Source: CAVXNP01 sp963763305 (GTDB lineage Bacteria > Pseudomonadota > Gammaproteobacteria > Xanthomonadales > Rhodanobacteraceae). From it: DNA of 64,000 nt. The stretch lies in assembly GCA_963763305.1 (NCBI GenBank), contig CAVXNP010000001.1:3100001-3164000 (forward strand), given 5' to 3'. This document shows positions 9,271-17,994 of this stretch, piece by piece. The translations under genes were made by a program, and so were the position numbers. The first letter of the stretch is position 1. Every line of letters begins with the position of its first letter. A model generated the notes under the pieces. The model did not search any database, was not told the DNA's origin, and saw nothing but the letters and a program-made list of their open reading frames with translations.

Positions 9271-12200
9271 TCAGGGCAGCTGGTCCGATGGCAGCGGAAG
9301 AGACAGCAGGTCGGCAAGCGGCTCCGGGCGGTGCAGCAGGAAGCCCTGGGCGTAATCCACCCCCAGTTCCCGCAGGATCTCGAGCTGTCCGGTCGTCTCC
9401 ACGTACTCGGCAATGGTCTGGATGCCCAGGGCCTCGGCGACTCCGCAGAAACTGCGCACCGAGACCAGGTCGAGCGGGTCCTTGCCCAGGCCCTGCACGA
9501 ACTGCCCGTCGATCTTGAGGTAGTCCACCGACAGCTGCTTGAGGTAACCGAACGAGGACATGCCCGCGCCGAAGTCGTCCATCGCAATGCGGATGCCGCT
9601 CGCGCGCACCGATCGCAGGAACAGCGACGCCTCGGCCAGGTTGGTGATGGCCGCCGTCTCGGTGACCTCGAAGCAGATCAGGCGCACGTCGAACCCGGCG
9701 CGGGCGATCAGGCCATGGACGAAATCATGAAAGGTGCGGTCGCCGACCGACTGACCGGACAGGTTGATCGCCAGCATCCGCGGCATCGCGGCGCTGCCGG
9801 CCACATCCTTGAGCTTGTCGAACACCTCCTGCAGCACCCAGCGGTCGATCCGGCTGACCAGCTGATAGCGTTCGGCTGCGGGCATGAACGCGCCCGCGGC
9901 GATCAATTCGTCGTCCGGGCCGCGCATTCGCAGCAGCACCTCGCAATGCAGGCCGCCTTCGCGGATGGCGCGTGGCGAGGTCGGCCCGATCCGCTGCGCG
10001 TACAGCTGGAACCGGCGCTGGTCCAGGGCCGTCTCGATGCGCGCACCCCAGGCGCTCTCGCCGAACCGGGACTGCGGCGACTCGTCCTCCGGTTGCCAGG
10101 TGTGGAAGCGGTTGCGGCCCTGGTCCTTGGCGATGTAGCAGGAGATATCCGCCGCACGGAGCACCTCGTGCTGGTCCCGCCACGGCGGCTCGACCGGCAT
10201 GATGCCGATGCTGGCACCCACCCGCAGCGGCTGGCCGGCGTGCGAGACGTAGCGGTAGCGGTCGATGGTGTCGCACATGGTCTGTGCGATCTGCTCGGCA
10301 TCGGCGCGATTGCAGTTCTCCAGCAGCACCGCGAACTCGTCGCCGCCCAGCCGGGCAACCGTGTCGTGGCGACGCACCGAGGCCTGCAGCAGGGCCGCGA
10401 TCTGGCACAGCAGCTCATCGCCGGCGTAGTGACCGAGGGTGTCGTTGACCAGCTTGAAGTGGTCCAGGTCCACGAACATCACCGCGCCGGTCTCGTTGCT
10501 GTGCTGAACCCGACGAAGGAACCGTGCCAGCCGTTGCTCGAACTCGATCCGGTTGGCCACGCCAGTCAGGGCGTCGTGCCGCGCCTGATGGGAGATCTGG
10601 CGGTTGAGTGCGCGCGCGGCGGTCACATCGTGGAACACCATCACCGCCCCTATGACCCGGCCCCCGGCATCGCGGATCGGGGCAGCGGAGTCCTCGATGC
10701 CGTACTCGGTGCCGTCGCGCGACACCATCACCGTGTTGAGCGACAGGTCGACGATGCGGCTTTCGCGCAGCGCGATCAGCACCGGATTGGTGATCGGGTG
10801 GCGGGTTTCCTCGCTGACCAGGTTGAGCACCTGGGAGACGGGCAGGCCTTCGGCCTCGCCGGCGGTCCAGCCGGAGAGCGCTTCGGCGATCGGGTTCATC
10901 CAGGTCACCCGGCGATCCACCGCGGTGGTGACCACCGCGTCGCCAATGGAGTTCAGCGTGACCCGCAGCAATTCGCCGTTCTCCTCCAGCGCGATCTCTG
11001 CCAGCTTGCGCTTGGAAACGTCCTGGCAAGACCCGATCAGGCGTGCGGGCCGGTCATTGTCGAACTCCGCCTCGCAGGTGCTGCGGATCCATATCGGGCG
11101 CTTGCGCCAGGTCAGCATCGGCAGCTCCAGATCCCAGCCCTTGCCGGTCGCCCGGGCCTCGGCCAGCGCCGCCTGCAGGGCTGCCCTCGCATCGTCGGCA
11201 AAGAAGTCCAGTTGCCCGTCGCAAGTGGGCTGGTAGTCGTCCGGAACCTCGTAGATGCGGCGGGTCTGTTCGGACCAGATCAGCCGCTGCGAGGGCAGTT
11301 CGATCTGCCAGCCGCCGACGCCCGCGACCGAGCCGGTGCGCTGCAGGAATGCGCGGCTCTCGCGCAGCGCCTGCTCCATCGCGCGCCGCTCGCTGATGTT
11401 GGACTGGATCACGATGAAGCTCGCCGGTCGGCCGCGCCGTCCGGGCACTGGCTGTATTTCCAGCTCGGTCCAAAGGCGCTTGCCGTGTCTGTCGCCGATG
11501 GTCACTTCGCCGCGGTAGGCCGTCCCGTCGGACAGGACACCGGCCAGAACCTGGGCGGCGGTGTGCTGATCGGCATCGGTTCCGAGCAGGGAAAGCAGCG
11601 GTCGCCCCCGTGCCGCATCCTCGGCATGACCGGTCAGGCGGGTGAAGCCCGGATTGACCCAGACCACCTGGCCGCGGGCATCGACGATCGCGACGGAGTC
11701 GGAGGTCAGCCGCGCCACGGTGGCCAGCCGGTCCAGTTCCACGGTCAGGGACTGCGCCAGGTCCAGTGCACGACGGCGGCCGGCGATCAGCAGCCAGGCG
11801 ACCACTGCCATCAGGACGCTTGCCGCCGCGCCCATCGCCACCACGCGGCGCGTCTGGGAGCGCGTGATGGCCACCACGCGGTCGAATTCGGGAGTGCTGA
11901 CCATGTGCAGACGAAACGGGCGGCTGCCGATACGGATATCGACGGTGCGGGTGAAGCGCGCACCGCGCTCCACCGTCGAGAAACCGCTCCGGTCCGCCGG
12001 GTAGACGCGCTGGTTGCCTTCCGTCGTACCCATGTCCAGCAGGGTGAAATCGAGCAGGGTGTTGGCCTGGTCGAGCGGCTGCAACATGCGCTGGTAGTCG
12101 ACCGCGGCGTAGACCGCGCCCAGCAGGAGGTTGTCGGCTGGTTCGTGCCGTGGCGTGCCGTCGGAAAACACCGGCAGCAGGTACAGGGCACTGGCCTCGT

Positions 12201-12783
12201 CCGGAGCGGCCTGCAGCAATTGGATGGGGGCAGTCGTGGCCAGGGCGCGTGTTCTGAGCATGCGCTCGGCGGCTTCCCTGCGCACCGTGTCCGAGCCGAT
12301 GTCATAGCCCAGTGCCGGTCGGTTGCGCTCCAGTGGCTCGATCGAGCGGATGATCCACAGGTCGTCCGCGTGTCCCCGCGTGGTCAGCTCGAAGGCGCCG
12401 CCATAGTCGGCCCGGGCGGCCGCCAGGAACGCCGGAAGCTGGTCGCGGCGCACTCGCTCGATGTAACCGAATCCGTAGACGCCCGGATCGTCGCGGGGCG
12501 TGTCCAGCGCCAGCACCGCGCGGCGGAACTCGGCGGCGTCCGGTGGCCGGCGAAGCATGGTGACCGCGCTGCGCAGCCCTTCCATCCCGTAGACGGGAAT
12601 GGTCAATCGATCGGTGATGGCAAGCCGCAGTTGCACGGCATTGCGCCGGAACTGGCTGGCACTGACCCGGTTGGCGTCCGAGGCGGTGCGGTAGGCCACC
12701 CATGCGGTCAGGGCGCAGCCGGCAACCAGCGCCAGGGTTGCACCGAAGACAGCGCCCACGAACACGCGTTGCGTGGTACTCAT
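9271..12783 (-). CDS. CHASE-PAS-GGDEF-EAL cyclic-di-GMP turnover protein
   Basis: A 1170-residue membrane sensor. Order: TM helix (about 7-29), CHASE-type extracytoplasmic domain (about 60-265, with VYGFGYIERV), second TM helix (about 300-322), three PAS domains (about 335-710; VWVNPGFTRLTGHAEDA in the first), GGDEF (about 715-880) and EAL (about 895-1150). The cyclase motif GGDEF is intact and the inhibitory I-site RRHD lies five residues before it. The EAL motif reads EVL in HCEVLLRM, a tolerated variant, and the phosphodiesterase residues in NLSGQSV, EVTETAAI, DDFGAG and YLKIDGQFV are kept. It may therefore both make and degrade cyclic-di-GMP, gated by an external ligand. The start is supported by GAGGAA seven bases upstream. 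It is monocistronic by appearance. Confidence 0.92.
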   Translation of the reverse strand: MSTTQRVFVGAVFGATLALVAGCALTAWVAYRTASDANRVSASQFRRNAVQLRLAITDRLTIPVYGMEGLRSAVTMLRRPPDAAEFRRAVLALDTPRDDPGVYGFGYIERVRRDQLPAFLAAARADYGGAFELTTRGHADDLWIIRSIEPLERNRPALGYDIGSDTVRREAAERMLRTRALATTAPIQLLQAAPDEASALYLLPVFSDGTPRHEPADNLLLGAVYAAVDYQRMLQPLDQANTLLDFTLLDMGTTEGNQRVYPADRSGFSTVERGARFTRTVDIRIGSRPFRLHMVSTPEFDRVVAITRSQTRRVVAMGAAASVLMAVVAWLLIAGRRRALDLAQSLTVELDRLATVARLTSDSVAIVDARGQVVWVNPGFTRLTGHAEDAARGRPLLSLLGTDADQHTAAQVLAGVLSDGTAYRGEVTIGDRHGKRLWTELEIQPVPGRRGRPASFIVIQSNISERRAMEQALRESRAFLQRTGSVAGVGGWQIELPSQRLIWSEQTRRIYEVPDDYQPTCDGQLDFFADDARAALQAALAEARATGKGWDLELPMLTWRKRPIWIRSTCEAEFDNDRPARLIGSCQDVSKRKLAEIALEENGELLRVTLNSIGDAVVTTAVDRRVTWMNPIAEALSGWTAGEAEGLPVSQVLNLVSEETRHPITNPVLIALRESRIVDLSLNTVMVSRDGTEYGIEDSAAPIRDAGGRVIGAVMVFHDVTAARALNRQISHQARHDALTGVANRIEFEQRLARFLRRVQHSNETGAVMFVDLDHFKLVNDTLGHYAGDELLCQIAALLQASVRRHDTVARLGGDEFAVLLENCNRADAEQIAQTMCDTIDRYRYVSHAGQPLRVGASIGIMPVEPPWRDQHEVLRAADISCYIAKDQGRNRFHTWQPEDESPQSRFGESAWGARIETALDQRRFQLYAQRIGPTSPRAIREGGLHCEVLLRMRGPDDELIAAGAFMPAAERYQLVSRIDRWVLQEVFDKLKDVAGSAAMPRMLAINLSGQSVGDRTFHDFVHGLIARAGFDVRLICFEVTETAAITNLAEASLFLRSVRASGIRIAMDDFGAGMSSFGYLKQLSVDYLKIDGQFVQGLGKDPLDLVSVRSFCGVAEALGIQTIAEYVETTGQLEILRELGVDYAQGFLLHRPEPLADLLSLPLPSDQLP

Positions 12784-12985
12784 CGCACGTTCCTCGAAGG
12801 AAACACCTGCCACCGGGTATCGGGCTGCAGGCGGCCGGGCAATCGCCCGGCCGGCGCGGTGATCTTACCTCCAACCCGGGCGATCGGCGGCGGGAGGGAT
12901 AACTTGTGCGGCTGGATCGATGCGACGGTCGACAAGGAGCGTGCACCGTTGCCAGGGGGACTGGCCGAGGCCATCGACACGATCC

Positions 12986-13009
12986 GGTCACGCCCGGGCG
13001 GGCGTGACC
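12986..13009. repeat. Perfect inverted repeat beside the CsbD terminator
   Basis: A ten-base-pair perfect stem GGTCACGCCC/GGGCGTGACC with a four-base GGGC loop lies nine bases from a second strong hairpin. It is in the space downstream of the CsbD gene and upstream of the large GGDEF-EAL gene, both on the minus strand. It may be a second terminator or an operator-like site. Confidence 0.45.
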
Positions 13010-13018
13010 GGGAGGGCA

Positions 13019-13043
13019 TGCCGCCTGCTTCGAGCAGGCGGCA
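13019..13043 (-). terminator. Hairpin just after the CsbD gene
   Basis: A ten-base-pair perfect stem TGCCGCCTGC/GCAGGCGGCA with a five-base loop ends six bases from the CsbD stop codon. Position and strength suggest a transcription terminator for CsbD; a U tract is lacking, as is common in high-GC genomes. Confidence 0.55.
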
Positions 13044-13048
13044 CATTC

Positions 13049-13222
13049 CTAGTCGTCCTTGAGGTCGTCCTGCGCCTTGCCGACCTTGCGCTGGACCTTG
13101 CCGGCGTTCTTCTCCACGTTGCCCTCCAGTTCCTTCGAGCGGTCTCCGGTGAGCTTGCCGGCGCCCTCTTTCAGCGCGCCCTTGGCCTCGTGCTTGGTGC
13201 CTTCGACTCGGTTGTCGTTCAT
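13049..13222 (-). CDS. CsbD family stress protein
   Basis: A 57-residue, highly charged protein with the CsbD signature: MNDNRVEGTKHEAKGALKEG at the N-terminus followed by GKLTGDRSKELEG and a Lys/Asp-rich tail. CsbD-like proteins are small, induced in general stress responses in many bacteria, and have no established biochemical role. The ATG has an excellent ribosome site, AGGAGG six bases upstream. A strong hairpin follows the stop codon, so it is probably a single-gene transcript. Longer open frames across this region do not have the family's start. Confidence 0.88.
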   Translation of the reverse strand: MNDNRVEGTKHEAKGALKEGAGKLTGDRSKELEGNVEKNAGKVQRKVGKAQDDLKDD

Positions 13223-13460
13223 GCGGAACCTCCTGGCGCCTGCGGCAATGCAGGCGAGCCCTGTATAGGGGGGCTGGCGTTCAACCCAGGTGAGGCGTGC
13301 GTGCATCAACCGCGACGGTGGGCGCGGTGCACGATGGCGCCGGCGGACGGGCCGTTGCCAACGCCGCACGGGCTTGCCGCTGGCCAGGCAACCCGGTCGC
13401 CTGCCTGTGATGTACGCGGCCCGTGTGCGTTGGCGGGGGACACCGCGCGGTCGTCCACGC

Positions 13461-13619
13461 TCAACGCCTGCTGCGCATGGCACGGATCATCCAGCCGAGC
13501 CCGGCAAGCCCCAGGATCAGGCCGATCCCGGCACCCCACAGCGCGCCGGACGGGCCTGCCACTGCGTAGCCCAGGCCAAACCCGAGCAGGAACAACAGCG
13601 GTATCGGAAGGCAGCCCAT
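13461..13619 (-). CDS. Small membrane protein of 52 residues
   Basis: A short open frame starting MGCLPIPLLFLLGFGLGYAV, then a Gly/Ala-rich turn, a second hydrophobic helix (GLILGLAGLGWM) and a basic tail MIRAMRSRR. Two membrane helices with the tail inside are predicted. GGAG lies five bases before the ATG. It sits between CsbD and the PRC-barrel gene on the same strand. The N-terminal Gly-Cys is not in a proper lipobox. It is recognised from its hydrophobic pattern and ribosome site, not from a named family; function unknown. Confidence 0.6.
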   Translation of the reverse strand: MGCLPIPLLFLLGFGLGYAVAGPSGALWGAGIGLILGLAGLGWMIRAMRSRR

Positions 13620-13705
13620 GGTGGCTCCGCAAAGCTCCCACTATCGCGCATGCCCGCGCGCCGGGCCAGTCGGCTGGCCATGTCCGGCGGCGCCAGACAG
13701 CAAGC

Positions 13706-13736
13706 GGCCGCGAAGGTACCGGGTACCTCCGCGGCC
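13706..13736 (-). terminator. Long hairpin after the PRC-barrel gene
   Basis: GGCCGCG pairs with CGCGGCC and, after one mismatch, AGGTAC pairs with GTACCT around a three-base loop, giving thirteen base pairs. It lies 28 bases beyond the stop codon of the PRC-barrel gene, where a terminator is expected. Confidence 0.55.
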
Positions 13737-13764
13737 TCCTGCACCGTCCATGGTTGGTCCGGTA

Positions 13765-14196
13765 TCAGTAGGTACGGCGCTCCACCCGGCCGGTACCGGC
13801 GCGGCTGCCGTAGAACTGCCGGCTTTCGGCGTCGTAGTCGACCCGGCTGGTCTCCAGCGGATCGAACGGTTCGCCGCGGCGGTAAGGCGCCATGCTGCCA
13901 AGCGCCGCGGTATCCATGCCGCCGAGCAGGACCTCGTCGCGGTCGTCGTCCAGGCGCGCCTTGCTCAACGGGATCAGCACATGCCGTTCCTCGTCCAGAC
14001 GCAGACCCTCGCGGTCCAGCGCCACATCCAGGTAGCGCACGCGCATCGCGTCGGTGTCGACGATCAGGCTGTCCACGTTGCCGATGTCGGCGCCATCGGC
14101 GGCGCGCACCGACCAGCCGCGGACATCCGGGTCGCCGTCGGCGACGCCGATGCCGTCCAGATCATCGAGGCGTTGAAGGTGTTGGGTAGTGGCCAT
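13765..14196 (-). CDS. PRC-barrel domain protein
   Basis: A 143-residue soluble acidic protein. The segment DPDVRGWSVRAADGADIGNV followed by VDSLIVDTDAMRVRYLDVAL is a PRC-barrel, a small beta-barrel found in photosynthetic reaction centre H subunits, RimM and many stress-associated bacterial proteins. The rest has conserved RLDEERHVLIPLSKARLD and an Arg/Tyr-rich end. The start at 14196 has GGAG eight bases upstream; the frame runs far upstream only as an overlap of the neighbouring gene. Nearby CsbD and anchored proteins fit a stress or envelope cluster, but a precise function cannot be given. Confidence 0.83.
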   Translation of the reverse strand: MATTQHLQRLDDLDGIGVADGDPDVRGWSVRAADGADIGNVDSLIVDTDAMRVRYLDVALDREGLRLDEERHVLIPLSKARLDDDRDEVLLGGMDTAALGSMAPYRRGEPFDPLETSRVDYDAESRQFYGSRAGTGRVERRTY

Positions 14197-14312
14197 GGGT
14201 GATCTCTCCAGGGAGCAATGCTCCTGTTGGTGCAGCGGTGGCTGCGTGGAACGGTCGGAGGGGCCCTCACTCCGGCGAACGGTGGGCGGGCGCCGCACTG
14301 GGGTGTGTCCCG

Positions 14313-14930
14313 TCAGCTGCCAAGCACCATGATGGCGTTGGCCGGAACCAGCAGGAACACCGGCTGGTTGTCGATGATCTGCCTGGCCTGCGGGTCCAGG
14401 TTGCCGCTGACGTCGCTGGGGGCGGGCTGGTTCTGCACCGTGCCCATCAACTTCACCTTCTGTCCGGCCGTGACGTCGACCGCATTCTCCATGCCGGGGG
14501 ACTGGGCGATCACGGCGAAGATGCGCTGACCGTTGTCCTCGATCCAGAACCCGCGGTCGGTAGGCACCTTCGCCACCCGGACGGTACCGGACACCGCCAC
14601 CTGCTGCCCGGCGAAGTCGGCCGGCGTGGTGACGATCGATCCCACGGTTACCGGGTTGTCGGTGGCCATGCCGGAGCTGCCCATCGATGAGCCCGGCATG
14701 CCGGTGGACCCGGTGGTGGCCAGCGGCGGGGTGCCGGTGTCGAGCGTGCTGCTGGTGGCCGGGGCGACCGCCACCGCCGCGGGGGCGGCAACGGTTGCCG
14801 GCGTATTGGCGACGGTGTCGTTGTCCCGATTGAACAGTGCGAACAGGGCCCAGATGATCAGCAGCAGGACGATCACGCCGATGACCCAGGGCCACACGGA
14901 TGTCTTTTTCTCCACCTTGATTTCGGCCAT
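14313..14930 (-). CDS. Membrane-anchored protein with a possible OB-fold domain, function unknown
   Basis: A 205-residue protein with a short cytoplasmic start MAEIKVEKKTSVWPW, one membrane helix (about residues 15-33), a low-complexity Ala/Thr/Pro/Gly/Ser linker (about 38-95) and a C-terminal beta-rich domain outside. The domain pattern GQQVAVSGTVRVAKVPTDRG, GFWIEDNGQRIFAVI and AGQKVKLMGTVQ resembles small OB-fold domains of envelope proteins; this is inferred from strand pattern only. GAGG lies seven bases before the ATG. It precedes the PRC-barrel gene on the same strand by 116 bases and could share its transcript. Confidence 0.72.
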   Translation of the reverse strand: MAEIKVEKKTSVWPWVIGVIVLLLIIWALFALFNRDNDTVANTPATVAAPAAVAVAPATSSTLDTGTPPLATTGSTGMPGSSMGSSGMATDNPVTVGSIVTTPADFAGQQVAVSGTVRVAKVPTDRGFWIEDNGQRIFAVIAQSPGMENAVDVTAGQKVKLMGTVQNQPAPSDVSGNLDPQARQIIDNQPVFLLVPANAIMVLGS

Positions 14931-15090
14931 GACAAAACCTCGCTTCCAGAAGTGGCCTTGAAGCGTAGCCGCGGGGCCGTGGAAGCCCGGTGATACCTTG
15001 GTGCACAAGAGCTGTTCGCCCGCGCTGCTGCGTTCGTGGGGTGAGCGGGGCGCTGGCTGCATGGCGATGGGCCATGCAGCCGGGGCGGCC

Positions 15091-16776
15091 TCAATCGACC
15101 CGCGGGGCAAGTTCCGATCGGGTGGCGCTCCAGATCACGCGGACCCCGGAGGCCTTGCCGTTGCCGTCGCGGACGAACTCGAAACGGGTGTTGTCCTCCT
15201 TGAACGAGAACAGGGTCGGTGACCGGGCCTGCAGCTTCACCACCGGCATGCCCTTGGCCGATGCCTGCAGTCCGTCGGCGGTCTTGCGGATGGTGATCAG
15301 AAGCTGCGACGAGGGCATCCGGTAGGTGCCCGCATAGCTGGCAAGCAGCGAGTCGGCAAGCTTCAGCTCCACCGGCGCGGCGGGTAGCTCGACCAGTGCG
15401 GCGCGCCAGGCTTCGGCTTGCGCTGCGGAAAACCGGTCGCGCCAGTGCGGTCCCTGCTTGCCCGATTCGACCAGCATCTCGACCAGGTGTTTGGCGTGTT
15501 CCAGCGGCACCCGGTGTTCCAGCATGGCCTGCACGAAAGGCGTGATCGCCGCGTGCGCCTGTCGCTTCTGCGCCGGGTCGAGCGACGACGACTGCACCAG
15601 CCCCGTGTCGACCGCGTACAACAGCTGACCCATGAACGATGGCGAGCCGATCACCGCGCGCGCCACTGCGGGCAGCTTGCCCGGCGGCATGCGCTGCAGA
15701 TAGGTCCACACGTCCGCGGAAACCGCATTCAACAGCGCATCCCCATGCTCCAGGGTGGCCCGGACCAGCGGCCGCGTCAGCAGCTCGCCATTGTCGCTGC
15801 CGGTCAGGATCACCAGTCCCTCGCCGGTGGATGGCACCACGAAGACCTGGGTGCGCACGCCGCGTTCGCGACCGTCGTGGGACAGCACGGCGTGGTCGTC
15901 GACCTGGACGATGCGCCAGCCGAGGCCGAAGTGCTCGGCCGGATGCGTGTTCAGGCTCTGCGGCCGGGTCATCTGCGCGAACAGGGGCCTGGGCAGGTCG
16001 GCGCCGCGGGCGACCCAGGCGGCGAAGCGCCCGTAGTCGTCCACCGTGGTCAGCATGTTGGCCGCCGCGTTCGCCGGGCGGCCCTCGAGCCCGGTGTCGG
16101 GGTAGGGCTGGCCGGCCTCGTTGTAGCCGATGGCCAGGTGTTCGCGGGCCTTGTCGTTCCAGCCGAACCAGGTGTGCGGCATCGATACCTGCTTGAGCAC
16201 GGTCTGCCGCATCAGCGAGCGCATCGACGTGCCGGTGCGGTGCTCGATGGCGCGACGCAGGTACTCGTAGCCTTCGCCGGAATACTCGTGCCGCGTGCCG
16301 GGCTCGAACTCGAACGCCAGCTTTTCATTGCCGCGCCAGTTGGGCAGGCCGGTCTGATGGCTCAGTGCCAGGCGCGCGGTCAGCAGCCGGCTGCGTGGAT
16401 CGTTGGCGATGTCGGGATCGAGCCAGTCCCCCGACAGCGTGTCGTCCAGCCGCAGCCGGTCATGGGCGACCAGTTGCAGGGTCATCAGCGCGAAGACCGG
16501 CTTGGTCAGCGAGGCGACGTTGAACACGGTGTCGGTGGTCATCGGTTGCCCCGGTGCGCGCTCGCCGTAGGCTGCGGTCCAGGCCAGACGGCCGTGTTCG
16601 ATCTTGGCGATGGCCACGCCCGGGACGCGGGCCTGGCGCAGCCATTGCGGCACATGCGCGTCAACGGTGGCCGGCGCATGGGCGGTTCCGGGCGAGGCGA
16701 CCGGCGACAGCGGGCGGGCGGTGACGGCCGTGCTGCCGGCGAGCAGCACGGTGGCGAGGGCGATTCGGATCTTCAT
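15091..16776 (-). CDS. Exported serine hydrolase of the beta-lactamase/class C family
   Basis: A 561-residue protein with a signal peptide (MKIRIALATVLLAGSTAVTA). The catalytic module spans about residues 40-370: SLTK is the serine-x-x-lysine nucleophile motif in VFNVASLTKPVFALM, YSGEGY is the tyrosine motif and the HDGRERG segment holds the position of the third box. This fold covers beta-lactamases, esterases, DD-peptidases and D-aminopeptidases; the long C-terminal region (about 380-561, including YAGTYRMPSSQLLITI) is typical of the esterase/peptidase branch rather than AmpC. Resistance should not be inferred. The ATG has GGAGG seven bases upstream. It appears monocistronic. Confidence 0.87.
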   Translation of the reverse strand: MKIRIALATVLLAGSTAVTARPLSPVASPGTAHAPATVDAHVPQWLRQARVPGVAIAKIEHGRLAWTAAYGERAPGQPMTTDTVFNVASLTKPVFALMTLQLVAHDRLRLDDTLSGDWLDPDIANDPRSRLLTARLALSHQTGLPNWRGNEKLAFEFEPGTRHEYSGEGYEYLRRAIEHRTGTSMRSLMRQTVLKQVSMPHTWFGWNDKAREHLAIGYNEAGQPYPDTGLEGRPANAAANMLTTVDDYGRFAAWVARGADLPRPLFAQMTRPQSLNTHPAEHFGLGWRIVQVDDHAVLSHDGRERGVRTQVFVVPSTGEGLVILTGSDNGELLTRPLVRATLEHGDALLNAVSADVWTYLQRMPPGKLPAVARAVIGSPSFMGQLLYAVDTGLVQSSSLDPAQKRQAHAAITPFVQAMLEHRVPLEHAKHLVEMLVESGKQGPHWRDRFSAAQAEAWRAALVELPAAPVELKLADSLLASYAGTYRMPSSQLLITIRKTADGLQASAKGMPVVKLQARSPTLFSFKEDNTRFEFVRDGNGKASGVRVIWSATRSELAPRVD

Positions 16777-16960
16777 GGGCGGTCCTCCGGGTGACGGGTG
16801 TCGGTCGAGGTTGGGCAAGCCGTTCCCGTCGGACGCGACAGGCGCGTCCGCAGGAGGGCGAGACAGGAGCCGTGATGGCGAGTGCTGCGGTCGGTACAGA
16901 CCTGGCCGCGGGTGGTAACTCTTCAGGCGGGCAGGGGCCGCCCTGGATGATTCGGTGCGG

Positions 16961-17302
16961 TCACTGCCGCGGCAGGCGCGGGCGGGTCACCGCGTGGTAG
17001 GCGATCAGGCCGATGCCCACCGACACCGCGATCAGGCCGAACGCGGCCGGGTCTTCCACGGTCAGTCCGAACAGGTCCACGGCAACGCAGCCGAGACCGA
17101 GCAGGACCAGCACCATGCCCCATTTCAGCGAGGACTGACGCCGGTTCTCGCCATCGGCCTGCAGCAGCGATTGCAGCAACTCCTCGCTGGCGTGTGTCTC
17201 GGCAAGGCGGCGACGCAGGCGCGCCTCCACTACGATGCGGATGGCGACCACGATGCAGATCGCTAGCGACAGGGGGATCAGGATGGCGATGATGTCGTAC
17301 AC
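16961..17302 (-). CDS. Small membrane protein divergent from the ECF sigma gene
   Basis: A 113-residue protein with one N-terminal helix (IIAILIPLSLAICIVVAIRIV), a charged middle that looks coiled-coil (EARLRRRLAETHASEELLQSLL) and two further hydrophobic helices (WGMVLVLLGLGCVAVDLF and GLIAVSVGIGLIAYHAV). GTG at 17302 is chosen because GGAG lies eight bases upstream; the ATG 32 codons further up has no ribosome site and would add a Cys/Arg-rich segment. It resembles the DUF6249-type membrane proteins often seen beside ECF sigma genes; the family name is tentative. The 131-base divergent spacer to the sigma gene suggests shared control. Confidence 0.65.
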   Translation of the reverse strand: MYDIIAILIPLSLAICIVVAIRIVVEARLRRRLAETHASEELLQSLLQADGENRRQSSLKWGMVLVLLGLGCVAVDLFGLTVEDPAAFGLIAVSVGIGLIAYHAVTRPRLPRQ

Positions 17303-17433
17303 GGAAGGTGCTCCGGCAATGGGGACGGACGGGCCGCCGTTGCCGAGATGGAGTCGGCGGCATGCAGGCTGGTTGCACTGTCCGCGCATTTTTTTCATGC
17401 AACCGATAGCGTCGGCACTGTCTCCAACCGGGA

Positions 17434-17994
17434 ATGAATGAGGACAGGGACATGGTTGCCGCAGTGCTTTCGCGCCGGCCGGGGGCGTTCGAGGCCCTGG
17501 TCAGCCGTCACCAGAAGCTGGTCTGGCATCTGGTGCAGCGCATGGTCCGGCAGCCCGAGGAGACCCGCGAACTGTGCCAGGAGGTGTTCCTGCGGGTGCA
17601 CCAGCAATTGCACCAGTTCCGCTTCGAGAGCGCCCTGGGTACGTGGATCGGCCGGATCGCCTTCAGCATCGCCAACCGCCACCTGCAGCGCAGGCGGCTG
17701 CCCGTCGCCGATGATCCGGAGCAGGGCGCGCCGTTGGTCGAGCGCGTGGCGGACGATTTTGACCTGGAGGCGGCATGCGCCGACGCCCAGTTGCTCGAGC
17801 ACATGAGTGCGGCGGTGGATGCGCTGCCGCCACTGCAGCGAACGCTGATCACCCTGTATCACCTGGACGAACTGAGCGTTGCCGAGGTGGCGCGCATCAC
17901 CGATCTTCCCGCGGGCACGGTCAAGAGTCACCTGTTCCGTGCCAGGCTTCGCCTGAAGCAGCAACTCGACACCCTGGTGGGGGCCGCGACATGA
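17434..17994 (+). CDS. RNA polymerase sigma factor of the ECF (sigma-70 region 2/4) type
   Basis: A 186-residue ECF sigma factor. Region 2 spans about residues 20-90 (FEALVSRHQKLVWHLVQRMV, ELCQEVFLRVHQQL, LGTWIGRIAFSIANRHL) and region 4 about 125-180 (LPPLQRTLITLYHLDELSV followed by AEVARITDLPAGTVKSHLFR, the helix-turn-helix for the -35 element). It directs polymerase to a small regulon, most likely in envelope stress. Its stop overlaps the next start by four bases (ATGA), as in sigma/anti-sigma pairs. The start at 17434 has a poor ribosome site; ATG at 17452, preceded by GAGG, is a good alternative that trims six residues. Confidence 0.93.
   Translation: MNEDRDMVAAVLSRRPGAFEALVSRHQKLVWHLVQRMVRQPEETRELCQEVFLRVHQQLHQFRFESALGTWIGRIAFSIANRHLQRRRLPVADDPEQGAPLVERVADDFDLEAACADAQLLEHMSAAVDALPPLQRTLITLYHLDELSVAEVARITDLPAGTVKSHLFRARLRLKQQLDTLVGAAT

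Noticed and set aside
9118..13062. 1314-residue plus-strand open frame
   Set aside because: Antisense to the CHASE-GGDEF-EAL gene and CsbD; Gln/His/Asp-rich without any recognisable domain.
15091..16776. Beta-lactamase resistance gene
   Set aside because: The fold is shared with esterases and peptidases, the third motif is atypical and the protein is much longer than AmpC; resistance is not supported.
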